This document shows positions 1 through 11,305 of a DNA stretch of 64,000 nucleotides, one piece after another (within the stretch, counting starts at the first letter, position 1; the number at the start of each line of letters is the position of its first letter). This stretch comes from Eustoma russellianum. Its lineage: Eukaryota; Streptophyta; Magnoliopsida; Gentianales; Gentianaceae. The DNA is taken from the NCBI GenBank assembly GCA_036186865.1, contig AP025069.1, positions 13,286,085 through 13,350,084 on the forward strand, written 5' to 3'. A program made the position numbers and the translations under genes. The notes under the pieces were generated by a model. It had not been told where the DNA came from. It saw nothing but the letters and a program-made list of their open reading frames with translations, and did not search any database.

Positions 1-1526
1 GCATGTGATTTATTTACTTCAAAGATGAAGTCTTTTCCTATATGCTATATGAAATAAGGCTGGCCTAGAGTGAAATAAGGTTCATCTAAGTAGGTCTAGA
101 CAAGATTGACATGTGAATGTAACACAAAAAGTCCTAAGGAAAGTATACATGTGAAAGCTAGGAGCTTTATGAGGTTGTTGGTAAGTTTAGATTAAGATGA
201 CTCTTGAATATGAATGCATGCTTGAAAATGTGTTGTAAAATGTGGGTAAGGCAACACACAAGTTTCGGCCCAAAATATGGAGTGAAGACATGGACATTTG
301 ACTTGGATAGATGACAAAATAGCAAACCACTAGAAGTGGACAGAATAGAGTGACGTTTTAGATGGTTTAAGAACTGACCTTACAGACCTTCAATGAAGCT
401 AATTTTTGGTACAAAGTTAGCCTTATGAGTGTAGCCCAAGTGAGATTTGAAATTTTGTTAAAATAAGCTAAGGATTATTTTTGAGAAATTATACGGTAAA
501 ACTGCTCCAGTAGAAAATCCTGGAGCTGGGCAGAATTGATCACTGGTTTCAACGAATTAAAAGAGGACCTTGTGGACCTTCAATAAATCTGATTTTTGGC
601 ACAGAGCTATTCCCATGAGTGTAGCAGAGATGAGAGTTGGAATTTTGGTAAAAATAAGTTATGGTTAATTTTTAATAAAATATTTGGTAAAACTGGTCAG
701 ACCTGAAAAACAGGAACTGAGCAGAATTGTAGCCTCTGTTGGTTGGCTTGAAAAGAGACCTTGTAGATGACTAATAAAACTGATTTTTGGCATGGTAAGA
801 ATCCTATGAGTGTAGTGAACACGCCAACTGGAATTTTGGTAAAACAAGCTCTGGATTATTTTATATGAATTAATTAGTCAAACTGCTCAACTGAAATCAC
901 TGGAACCAACCTGAAGTTTAGTAACGACTTTATGGACTTAGAAAGGGGACTTAGAGATATGAAAATAGGCTAAATTTCAGTAGGATACTAGTTCCACATG
1001 TTTATGATTTGTGCAAGTTGGAATTACTGAAAAACGAATCTCGGATTTGCCGCAATTGAATTTTTAGTAGAATATGTCAGTTCAGTTTCAGCACCTGACC
1101 CATTTCAAAAATTAATTAAATGAGCCCCTTTATGATTATCAAAATAATCTGAAATTTTTACGACATGTATCTAAGATTCCACCTAACGTATTGGTCACAA
1201 AAGATTATGGAACTGGACTTATTTGGTTAGCTTAACCACCCCATGAATAAGAAGTAAAAGTCTGGAAGAATTTAGCTTCCGCATTCATGCATGTTGATAT
1301 GTTAATAGGAATGCATACGATTATCCATATCATGACTTGCATTGCATATCACTACATGTATCACGCATGATCATGAAACTGATTTTCATGGATTTTATGA
1401 TGCAAACAAGTTTTATAAGCAACTGTGTTTTCGTATGCATGAAAAGTTTTTACGGTCCCATGTTTTTAAAGAAAGCTTCATGATTCCTTTGCCGGCCAAG
1501 CATGCGACTAACCCGACTCCAGACCC

Positions 1527-1843
1527 GGGGTTAATTGGTCTGATGACATGATATGTTCTGGACCTGTTCAGATCCGGGGTTAATTGATCTGATATCTGTT
1601 CTGGACCCGTTCAGATCCGGGGTCAATTGATCTGATATCTGTTCTGGACCCGTTCAGATCCGGGGTTAATTGATCTGATATCTGTTCTGGACCCGTTCAG
1701 ATCCGGGGTTAATTGATCTGATATCTGTTCTGGACCCATTCAGATCTGGGGTTAATTGATCTGATATCTGTTCTCGACCCGTTCAGGCCCGGGGTTAATT
1801 GGTCTGATGATATGTTCTGGACCCGCTCAGATCCGGGGTTAAT
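1527..1843 (+). repeat. 43-bp tandem repeat in A 5' LTR
   Basis: About seven head-to-tail copies of a unit of 43 bp (first spacing 49, then five of 43, last 44), each containing TTCTGGACCCGTTCAG and GGGGTTAATTGATCTGA or a variant. The matching array in the 3' LTR is at 35073-35390. The last unit was cut by the insertion of B. Confidence 0.9.
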
Positions 1844-1844
1844 T
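1840..1844. repeat. Target-site duplication of complex B, left
   Basis: TAATT directly before the TGTTATGACCC start of B. The same five bases follow B at 27950-27954, and the uninterrupted site GGGGTTAATTGATCTGA is seen in A's 3' LTR near 35380. Confidence 0.85.
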
Positions 1845-4800
1845 TGTTATGACCCGAGATTCCGGGCTAGTGGAAATGATGAAAATAGAACGCAAATGCG
1901 ATGTTGATGAAATTTCAGTGGAATTTTAAATTTCTATTTAGAATTAATAAAGACATCGACATTAATTATCGGGGTTAAAAACACACATAAAAATAACATT
2001 AAGGTAAGTTAACGGATATAACGAGACTGGTTGGGACTAGACAATGACCGTATAGGACATACAAGGTATTTAAATAAATTATTCGGTAGCAACATAAGTC
2101 GATAGAGATAAATCAAAACGAATAAAAATACCCGATATGATAACTACAATACACATTAGTATCATATTTTCTTTCACTTTATCCTACATGGCAACAAAAG
2201 ACAAAACCCTCTCCCCATTTTCCCCACATGGCCGCCCACCCCATCACACAAGTGGGAAGAATGATTCACTTTTCATACATGGCAAACCATTTCAACTTTT
2301 GCTACATCATTTCACACCCACTACTCAACTTTCTCCCACTCCTTCACATGCCAACAAAAAAACTATTCTTTTCCCCTTTCCCCTTTGAAATTTTCGGTTA
2401 AGCACCTCAAGAAAGGAGACAATTTTACTTTTCTTTAATTTATTACACCCCATCATTCCTTTACTTTACAATATTCTTCTACTTTTATTAAACAAAGCAA
2501 ACCACTTCACAAATGAATTCTTCCACCTTATTTTGTTCTACTTTTCGGTCATGGATGTGCAAGAAAGCACATTTGATACTTCTTTAATTAATACACCAAT
2601 TATTCATCTCCTTGCTACAAGAAAAACACTCAAACCCATTTCCTTCCTAGAACTTTCGGTCAATACATTCAAGTGGAGCAAGAAGAATGCTTTTCTTCAT
2701 ATCTACACCAATAACCATTCCTACACTAAGGTTAGACAAATTCCCATCATTCAAGAAAGGATCCAAGAGGTGTAATGTTTGGAATAGAAGGAAATCAAGG
2801 TAAGAAACTCCATGAACTTAGGCTAAATTCTTCTATTCTCTTTATCTTCATAAGATGTACACTAACTCTCCTTTTTGGGCATCATAACCGTATACACCAA
2901 GGAGAAGGAGGAGAAATGTGTTCTTCAAATCCAAGTGAAGGAATCACCATCTAAGAGTAAGAAAGTAAATCAAGGCAAGTATTCTTCCTAGATCCTACAT
3001 GGTTTTACAATATTAAGTATTTATGTTCATATCAAAGTTGGATCATCATGTAGTATGTTCAAGATTCTCTTCTCAAGAAAGTATAGATCTATATTTGAAT
3101 AATAAGTATATACATATATACACTATATACACACGCACACTAAATACATATATATACACTATATATAAGCACGCATACATATATACATATTATAAGTATG
3201 TATGATGATATATATATATATGTATAAGTGTATTGATCTACATATAAGTATGTATAGATGTATAAATGTATATTTATATACACATTTGGTTTTGAGTATC
3301 AATGTGTATATATATATATATATATACACATTCGGTTTTTTTATGTATAATATATATACACATACGGTTTATATATATATATACACGCATAGGTGTATAG
3401 ATCTATGAATGTACATATACGGATCTATATGTATATATGCATATGTGTAATATATATTTTAAAGAGAGGAAATGAATAAGTATTGGTGTACTACATACTA
3501 TATAGTAAAAAGATTTTATAAGTGTATATATAGTATATTTATATATTCGGCCTTAGGGCCTTGATGACAAAATGATTTCATAATATTTTGTACAAGTATA
3601 TATATGTATATATGATGAATATGTTAAGCTATGAAAATGAATAAGTTTTGGATGTTATACAATATATCATAAAATGGTTTATATATAAATATATACTACA
3701 TATATTCACATTCGGCCACTAGGCCTTAATTGACAACAAGTGATTTCAATATATTTCATACAAATATATATATGTATATATGATGAATATGTTAAGATAT
3801 GAAAATGAATAAGTTTTGGATATTACATAATATATCACAAAATGACTTATATATGTATATATTATGTATATATATGTTCGGCCCTTAGGCCTTATTAACA
3901 AAGATGATTTCATCATATTTTTATAAGTATATATGTATATATGATGAATATGTTAAGATATGAAAGTAGGCTAAGTATGTAATTTATGTATTATGTTATG
4001 AAAAGTAAGAAACATAAATAGTTCACATTTATGTGTGCGTAAGTATAAGACTACTAACTTTTACAATGTACGTACATGATATGTTACATGTTATGTATAC
4101 TAACATAATAGATTATGATAAGATGTAAGTTATGAAATCTTAATATGAAATGTTAAGATAATTAGAAAATTCATGTTGTAAGCAATTAAGTTATGAATTA
4201 TGATATGCATGTATGGAATAGATGTATCAAATTATTGTGAGATGATAATTAAGAAAAATGGGTTGTTTTGGTGTTATGGCCGAGTGGCCAATATTGGGTG
4301 ATGAAAATAGTATTTGCTTAAGCTGTGATGTGTAGAAGGAAAATAAGTATTTGATGAGGCTACAAAATGTAGAAGAACCAAAAGTATCCTCATATGCTTG
4401 TCTCACGTTGCATGAAAACAAGATTTGCAAAGTTATGTTGTCACATCTCATGTTTTTAAAAGTTCATATGCGTAGGAATAATAAACACGAGACGAATGAT
4501 TCCGATGAGACACGATATGTTATGTTATGTCATGATCATGATTATGTTATGTTATGTTGAAGCGTTGTCCTGACATCGGGACCGGAGTGGTAGGTGTTAG
4601 GGGCCCATGTTTACGTTATGGCTGAGTGTAACACCGCGTCTGGGACACGGGATCTCAGTCATAATGCGTCACTGTTAGCACATGTGCATATGATTCATGA
4701 TGTTATGTCGCACATGTACTATACGAGGAATCATTCGGTATGTCGTGCGTTATTATTCTTATGAAAAGTGCTATAGCCAATGATGTAAATGTTATGTCTT

Positions 4801-5697
4801 CATGTTATGAAAAAGTCATGTTATGCAAGTTATGAATATGTCATGTTATGCAAGTTATGAAAATCATGTTATGATTATGAAAAGTCATGTTTACGAAAAG
4901 TCATTTTATGAAAAGTCATGTTTTATGCATCACGTCATGATCATGTCACCTTAGGGTTATGATTAAGAATTCTTTAAGTATATGATAGCACTACAGTGGA
5001 CAATGTAGTGTTAAGCATGAGAATGTAGTACATGTAAGATATGCAAAGATGGTATAAGTTATGGATTAGAAGTTAAGTATGGATATAGTATGATGATTGG
5101 ATCAAGCAGAATGAGATGCTGTTATGCTATGTATGCTTTGAAATCTTCCTAATTTATCTGCTTTCAGTTTATAGCAGTTTACAGATATGATATGATACTT
5201 TATTTGTTAGAAAGGAGACGCGCTTATTATATTCAAAATTTATGGTTATTATGATTTGTCACCCCGTTTCTCCATGTATGATCCACATGTCGTATCTGAT
5301 AAGACTACTTGCTGAGCGATTAAAAGTCGGTGGCTATCGCTCATACTTGTCTCATTTATAATTTTCCAGATAACAGGTATCAATATACAAGCTCGTTGAA
5401 GACATGCTAGATAGACCATTGATAACGAAGAGCATACTGAGAGATTATTTCGAAGGCATTAAGTTTCGGATTATGATGTATGATATATTATATCAGTATT
5501 CTGTATAGGATGATTGTACAGTTTATGATGTAGTACAGTGCATGTCGATGAAGATTTGTTTATGTTATGTTGCTTTCGCTTATCGATTCATTATTCATGT
5601 CGACATGTACATGTATAGTATCGACGCTTTGTACTCTATGGAGTAGAGTACGACGGGTGCACTGAGCCGGAACCCTGGTTTTGGGCGGGGCGCTGCA
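1845..5697 (+). repeat. B LTR1 (uninterrupted reference copy, 3.85 kb)
   Basis: It begins TGTTATGACCCGAG and ends GGGGCGCTGCA, followed two bases later by the TGGTATCAGAGC primer site. Content in order: a pyrimidine-rich front third with open frames that are not recognisable proteins, a donor-like AAG/GTAAGA at 2800, a TA/CA microsatellite block at about 3110-3430, AT-rich repeats around TATGATGAATATGTTAAG, a degenerate repeat of GTCATGTTATG at 4780-4925, and a terminal hairpin region. I find no gene in it. Confidence 0.9.
3110..3430 (+). repeat. TA/CA microsatellite block of B LTR1
   Basis: Alternating TATATA, TACACA and TATGTA runs interspersed with ATTCGGTTT. The same block in LTR2 and LTR3 was the landing site of a LINE fragment and of the YTH retrocopy. 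Confidence 0.85.
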
Positions 5698-5699
5698 GT

Positions 5700-5711
5700 T
5701 GGTATCAGAGC
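5700..5711 (+). other. B primer-binding site
   Basis: TGGTATCAGAGC, the usual plant LTR-retrotransposon match to the 3' end of initiator tRNA-Met, two bases after the LTR end. Confidence 0.85.
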
Positions 5712-6338
5712 AGTGGCTCTAGATCCACTGCGGACACATGAGATAAACAACGACATGTATTAGGTTATGATAGTAGAACCTAAGTTAAGATTTTATAGTC
5801 TAAGAAGAAGATTTTAGAATGAGAGTAATAACCTTAGAATAGTTCCCTTAGAATGGTTTAGCGAAAATTTCCGGAATGATCCTGTGTCTTTAAAATTAAG
5901 TAAGTAATCTAGAGTTGTAATAATTAGACTATTTTGATTAGGATATGCACAAAAAAAAACTTCAGATCTACCGCGGGCACATAAGTAAACAACATCATGA
6001 ACTTAAGAAGTGATCTTAGAGTTTAAGAGATGATCATAGATGTAAGGAAACAATCTTAAACAATGATGGAGTAAGTTCAATACCGTAGGCATGAATAAGT
6101 AGGAAGTGATATGATATAAGGTTTAATCGGATAAGAATTAGAGACCGAAGCTGGTAAGTATAAAGGTTATTGTAATGCGTAGGGATATGAGGTTTTAGAA
6201 TGACTAGGTGGATTAATAAGAGATACATGGAAACAATCAATTTAAAAAAAAAAAATTCATAAGTCAGAAAATACTAAGTTGAATCATAGATGATTAAGAA
6301 ATAATGTTAGAACTTAAGTGTAAAATTGATACAACCCT

Positions 6339-6376
6339 AAGTTTCGAGGACGAAACTTTTTATAAGGGGGGAAAAA
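6339..6376 (+). promoter_or_regulatory. B polypurine tract with upstream hairpin
   Basis: AAGTTTCGAGGACGAAACTT at 6339-6358 is a perfect 8-bp stem with an AGGA loop. It is followed by AAGGGGGGAAAAA (6364-6376), which abuts LTR2 and would prime plus-strand synthesis. The second interior has the same pair at 21746-21783. Confidence 0.8.
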
Positions 6377-9300
6377 TGTTACGACCCGAGATTCCGGGCT
6401 AGTGGAAATGATGAAAATAGAACGCAAATGCGATGTTGATGAAATTTCAGTGGAATTTTAAATTTCTATTTAGAATTAATAAAGACATCGACATTAAATA
6501 TCGAGGTTAAAAACACACATAAAAATAACATTAAGGTAAGTTAACGGATATAACGAGACTGGTTGGGACTAGACAATGACCGTATAGGACATACAAGGTA
6601 TCTAAATAAATTAGTCGGTAGCAACATAAGTCGATAGAGATAAATCAAAACGAATAAAAATACCCGATACGATAACTACAATACACATTAGTATCATATT
6701 TTCTTTCACTTTATCCTACATGGCAACAAAAGACAAAACCCTCTCCCCATTTTCCCCACATGGCCGCCCACCCCATCACACAAGTGGGAAGAATGATTCA
6801 CTTTTCATACATGGCAAACCATTTCAACTTTTGCTACATCATTTCACACCCACTACTCAACTTTCTCCCACTCCTTCACATGCCAACAAAAACAACTATT
6901 CTTTTCCCCTTTCCCCTTTGAAATTTTTGGTTAAGCACCTCAAGAAAGGAGACAATTTTACTTTTCTTTAATTTATTACACCCCATCATTCCTTTACTTT
7001 ACAATATTCTTCTACTTTTATTAAACAAAGCAAACCACTTCACAAATGAATTCTTCCACCTTATTTTGTTCTACTTTTCGGTCATGGATGTGCAAGAAAG
7101 CACATTTGATACTTCTTTAATTTATACACCAATTACTCATCTCCTTGCTACAAGAAAAACACTCAAACCCATTTCCTTCCTAGAACTTTCGGTCAATACA
7201 TTCAAGTGGAGCAAGAAGAATGCTTTTCTTCATATCTACACCAATAACCATTCTTACACTAAGGTTAGACAAATTCCCATCATTCAAGAAAGGATCCAAG
7301 AGGTGTAATGTTTGGAATAGAAGGAAATCAAGGTAAGAAACTCCATGAACTTAGGCTCAATTCTTCTATTTTCTTTATCTTCATAAGATGTACACTAACT
7401 CTCCTTTTTGGGCATCATAACCGTATACACCAAGGAGAAGGAGGAGAAATGTGTACTTCAAATCCAAGTGTAGGAATCACCATCTAAGAGTAAGAAAGTA
7501 AATCAAGGCAAGTATTCTTCCTAGATCCTACATGGTTTTACAATATTAAGTATTTATGGTCATATCAAAGTTGGATCATTGTAGTATGTTCAAGATTCTC
7601 TTCTCAAGAAAGTATAGATCTATATTTGAATAATAAGTATATACATATATACACTATATACACACGCACACTAAATACATATATATACACTATATATAAG
7701 CACGCATACATATATACATATTATAAGTATGTATGATGATATATATATATATATGTATTAGTGTATAGATCTACATATAAGTATGTATAGATGTATAAAT
7801 GTATATTTATATACACATTTGGTTTTGAGTATCAATGTATATTTTTTTTTGATGAAAGCAGATTGCCTTTTATTATGTACCCCGATTATTGCTGGGAATA
7901 AACCATATTACATCAGTTTATAGTAAATGTAAAAAGAAAATATAAAGCTGTGATGATTGTCAACCTCCAGTCATATATGATATGCCGCATTAAAACCTTG
8001 CCAAGTAAAACCACTCTTGTGGATAAAACCTTGGCGAAGGAAAAAGCGTACATATTTATATGATTGGAGTGATGACTCAATGAAAACATCAAGGAATTTA
8101 AGTACAATTTGTAGTTGCTCTGCACCCATGGTTGTAGCATGCAAGGATCCTGAGATATTGCAATGATCTGCGAATGCCGAAAACACTGCCTTGTACTGTA
8201 GCGAAATCTATAAGCCTGCCAAACTGAATGAAATGGCGGATGCGCTAGCCCGGGCCATGTAAGCAGTCCAATTTCCTCAGCAAACCAACAAAAACGCCCC
8301 GTGTAAGTAGTATTGTAGTCATAGCAAAATAAGATTAAAAAGAAAGGAATAAATTTCATGAAATCATACCAACGTTGCCTATGTCCGCAGACACAGGCAA
8401 CCATTCTTGTCATTTGCCAACCCATTGGGAGACTTGATTTAGAATCGTAAATGAGGCATAGACATATCCAAAGTGAGTGCACCGCGGACTTCACATGGCA
8501 AACTTGACTGTGAATAAACCGTGACCCCCACCGATCGTAAGCCATGCGACGCTGATAAGTGTGCCACCGTATTTGCCTCACGAGGACAATATTGTATTGT
8601 TTAAGCATTCAACCGTAAGAAAATAGTAAGCCGCTGCAACTCTGAGGCATAGCATCCCGTGAATGTTTCCGTACGCAAAATTCATTTTCTGGCACACGCT
8701 ACCTTTGGGAGGGAGGATTCTCTTATGGAAACTCTGGCATCAAGCATTGCCTATTGCTGATAATTTGAATAGGTGGCAGTATATATACCCTACGCAATGT
8801 GCATTTTGTAAGATCTATGGCACTATATATACACATACGGTTTATATATATATATACACACATAGGTGTATAGATCTATGTATGTACATATACGGATCTA
8901 TATGTATATATGCATATGTGTAATATATATTTTAAAGAGAGGAAATGAATAAGTATTGGTGTACTACATACTATATAGTAAAAAGATTTTATAAGTGTAT
9001 ATATAGTATATTTATATATTCGGCCTTAGGGCCTTGATGACAAAATGATTTCATAATATTTTGTACAAGTATATATATGTATATATGATGAATATGTTAA
9101 GCTATGAAAATGAATAAGTTTTGGATGTTATACAATATATCATAAAATGGTTTATATATAAATATATACTACATATATTCACATTCGGCCACTAGGCCTT
9201 AATTGACAACAAGTGATTTCAATATATTTCATACAAATATACATATGTATATATGATGAATATGTTAAGATATGAAAATGAATAAGTTTTGGATATTACA

Positions 9301-11170
9301 TAATATATCACAAAATGACTTATATATGTATATATTATGTATATATATGTTCGGCCCTTAGGCCTTATTAACAAAGATGATTTCATCATATGTTTATAAG
9401 TATATATGTATATATGATGAATATGTTAAGATATGAAAGTAGGCTAAGTATGTAATTTATGTATTATGTTATGAAAAGTAAGAAACATAAATAGTTCACA
9501 TTTATGTGTGCGTAAGTATAAGACTACTAACTTTTACAATGTACGTACATGATATGTTACATGTTATGTATACTAACATAATAGATTATGATAAGATGTA
9601 AGTTATGAAATCTTAATATGAAATGTTAAGATAATTAGAAAATTCATGTTGTAAGCAATTAAGTTATGAATTATGATATGCATGTATGGAATAGATGTAT
9701 CAAATTATTGTGAGATGATAATTAAGAAAAATGGGCTGTTTTGGTGTTATGGCCGAGTGGCCAATATTGGGTGATGAAAATAGTATTTGCTTAAGCTGTG
9801 ATGTGTAGAAGGAAAATAAGTATTTGATGAGGCTACAAAATGTAGAAGAACCAAAAGTATCCTCATATGTTTGTCTCACGTTGCATGAAAACAAGATTTG
9901 CAAAGTTATGTTGTCACATCTCATGTTTTTAAAAGTTCATATGCATAGGAATAATAAACACGAGACGAATGATTCCGATGAGACACGATATGTTATGTTA
10001 TGTCATGATCATGATTATGTTATGTTATGTTGAAGCGCTGTCCTGATATCGGGACCGGAGTGGTAGGTGTCAGGGGCCCATGTTTACGTTATGGCTGAGT
10101 GTAACACCGGATCTGGGACACGGGATCTCAGTCATAATGCGTCACTGTTAGCACATGTGCATATGATTCATGATGTTATGTCGCACATGTACTATACGGG
10201 GAATCATTCGGTATGTCGTGCGTTATTATTCTTATGAAAAGTGCTATAGCCAATGATGTAAATGTTATGTCTTCATGTTATGAAAAAGTCATGTTATGCA
10301 AGTTATGAATATGTCATGTTATGCAAGTTATGAAAATCATGTTATGATTATGAAAAGTCATGTTTACGAAAAGTCATTTTATGAAAAGTCATGTTTTATG
10401 CATCACGTCATGATCATGTCACCTTAGGGTTATGATTAAGAATTCTTTAAGTATATGATAGCACTACAGTGGACAATGTAGTGTTAAGCAAGAGAATGTA
10501 GTACATGTAAGATATGCAAAGATGGTATAAGTTATGGATTAGAAGTTAAGTATGGATATAGTATGATGATTGGATCAAGCAGAATGAGATGCTGTTATGC
10601 TATGTATGCTTTGAAATCTTCCTAATTTATCTGCTTTCAGTTTATAGCAGTTTACAGATATGATATGATACTTTATTTGTTAGAAAGGAGACGCGCTTAT
10701 TATATTCAAAATTTATGGTTATTATGATTTGTCACCCCGTCTCTCCATGTATGATCCACATGTCGTATCTGGTAAGACTACTTGCTGAGCGATTAAAAGT
10801 CGGTGGCTATCGCTCATACTTGCCTCATTTATAATTTTCCAGATAACAGGTATCAATATACAAGCTCGTTGAAGACATGCTAGATAGACCATTGATAACG
10901 AAGAGCATACTGAGAGATTATTTCGAAGGCATTAAGTTTCGGATTATGATGTATGATATATTATATCAGTATTCTGTATAGGATGATTGTACAGTTTATG
11001 ATGTAGTACAGTGCATGTCGATGAAGATTTGTTTATGTTATGTTGCTTTCGCTTATCGATTCATTATTCATATCGACATGTACATGTATAGTATCGACGC
11101 TTTCTACTCTATGGAGTAGAGTACGGCGGGTGCACTGAGCCGGAACCCTGGTTTCGGGCAGGGCGCTGCA
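6377..11170 (+). repeat. B LTR2 (interrupted by a LINE fragment)
   Basis: Near-identical to LTR1, from TGTTACGACCC to GGGCGCTGCA. The main difference is the 7842-8823 insertion in the TA/CA block, which replaces a short part of the microsatellite. As the middle LTR it would serve as 3' LTR for the first interior and 5' LTR for the second. Confidence 0.9.
7842..8823 (-). mobile_element. LINE 3' fragment with internal inversion (twin priming)
   Basis: A T run at 7842-7850 is the poly(A) tail of a minus-strand LINE 3' end. Reading leftward from about 8610 on the minus strand gives the C-terminal RNase H region (REANTVAH, ending near MPHLRF) and then 3' UTR closely similar to the full LINE at 42380-42480. 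The segment from about 8650 to 8820 is in the opposite (+) orientation and encodes the upstream reverse-transcriptase zinc-binding region (FWHTLPLGGRILLWKLWHQA, PTQCAFCK). A 5' part inverted relative to the 3' part is the signature of twin-primed reverse transcription. No gene here is functional. Confidence 0.8.
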
Positions 11171-11305
11171 GTTAGTATCAGAGCAGTGGCTCTAGATCCA
11201 CTGCGGACACATGAGATAAACAACGACATGTATTAGGTTATGATAGTAGAACCTAAGTTAAGATTTTATAGTCTAAGAAGAAGATTTTAGAATGAGAGTA
11301 ATAAC
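11171..11305 (+). mobile_element. B interior, copy 2, left part
   Basis: It corresponds to 5698-5832 of interior copy 1. The primer site has one change (TAGTATCAGAGC). It is cut at the ATAAC target of the copia element and continues at 21240. Confidence 0.85.

Larger units (their letters stand above)
1..1844 (+). mobile_element. Element A, 5' LTR (first visible part), Ty3/gypsy
   Basis: This stretch matches 33546-35384 of the intact 3' LTR of element A almost base for base, so it is the middle of A's 5' LTR; about 1.5 kb of the LTR lies upstream of the window. It is broken at 1844 by complex B and resumes at 27950. It holds no credible gene; the small open frames are chance. A 43-bp tandem array closes the visible part. 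A must be older than B, which sits inside it. Confidence 0.9.
5698..6376 (+). mobile_element. B interior, copy 1 (679 bp, non-coding)
   Basis: The entire sequence between LTR1 and LTR2. It starts with the primer site and ends with a hairpin and polypurine tract. Between them are short repeated phrases such as CCTAAGTTAAGATTTTATAG and CCTTAGAATAG and no open frame of note. The family is therefore non-autonomous, with an interior far shorter than its LTR. The copia insertion site of copy 2 is empty here (ATAAC at 5828-5832). Confidence 0.85.

Noticed and set aside
1527..1843. Regular direct repeats resembling a CRISPR array
   Set aside because: The units are contiguous, similar along their whole length without unique spacers, and repeated in the paired LTR at 35073; this is an LTR tandem repeat in a plant genome.
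2137..2775. Open frames at 2137-2388 and 2533-2775, present in all three B LTRs
   Set aside because: They recur only because the LTR is repeated. The composition is low-complexity pyrimidine-rich DNA, frames shift between copies, and no family is recognised.
7913..8608. 231-codon minus-strand frame as a possible gene
   Set aside because: It runs through a LINE RNase H end and 3' UTR in the wrong frame. The real coding remnant is the neighbouring frame with REANTVAH.
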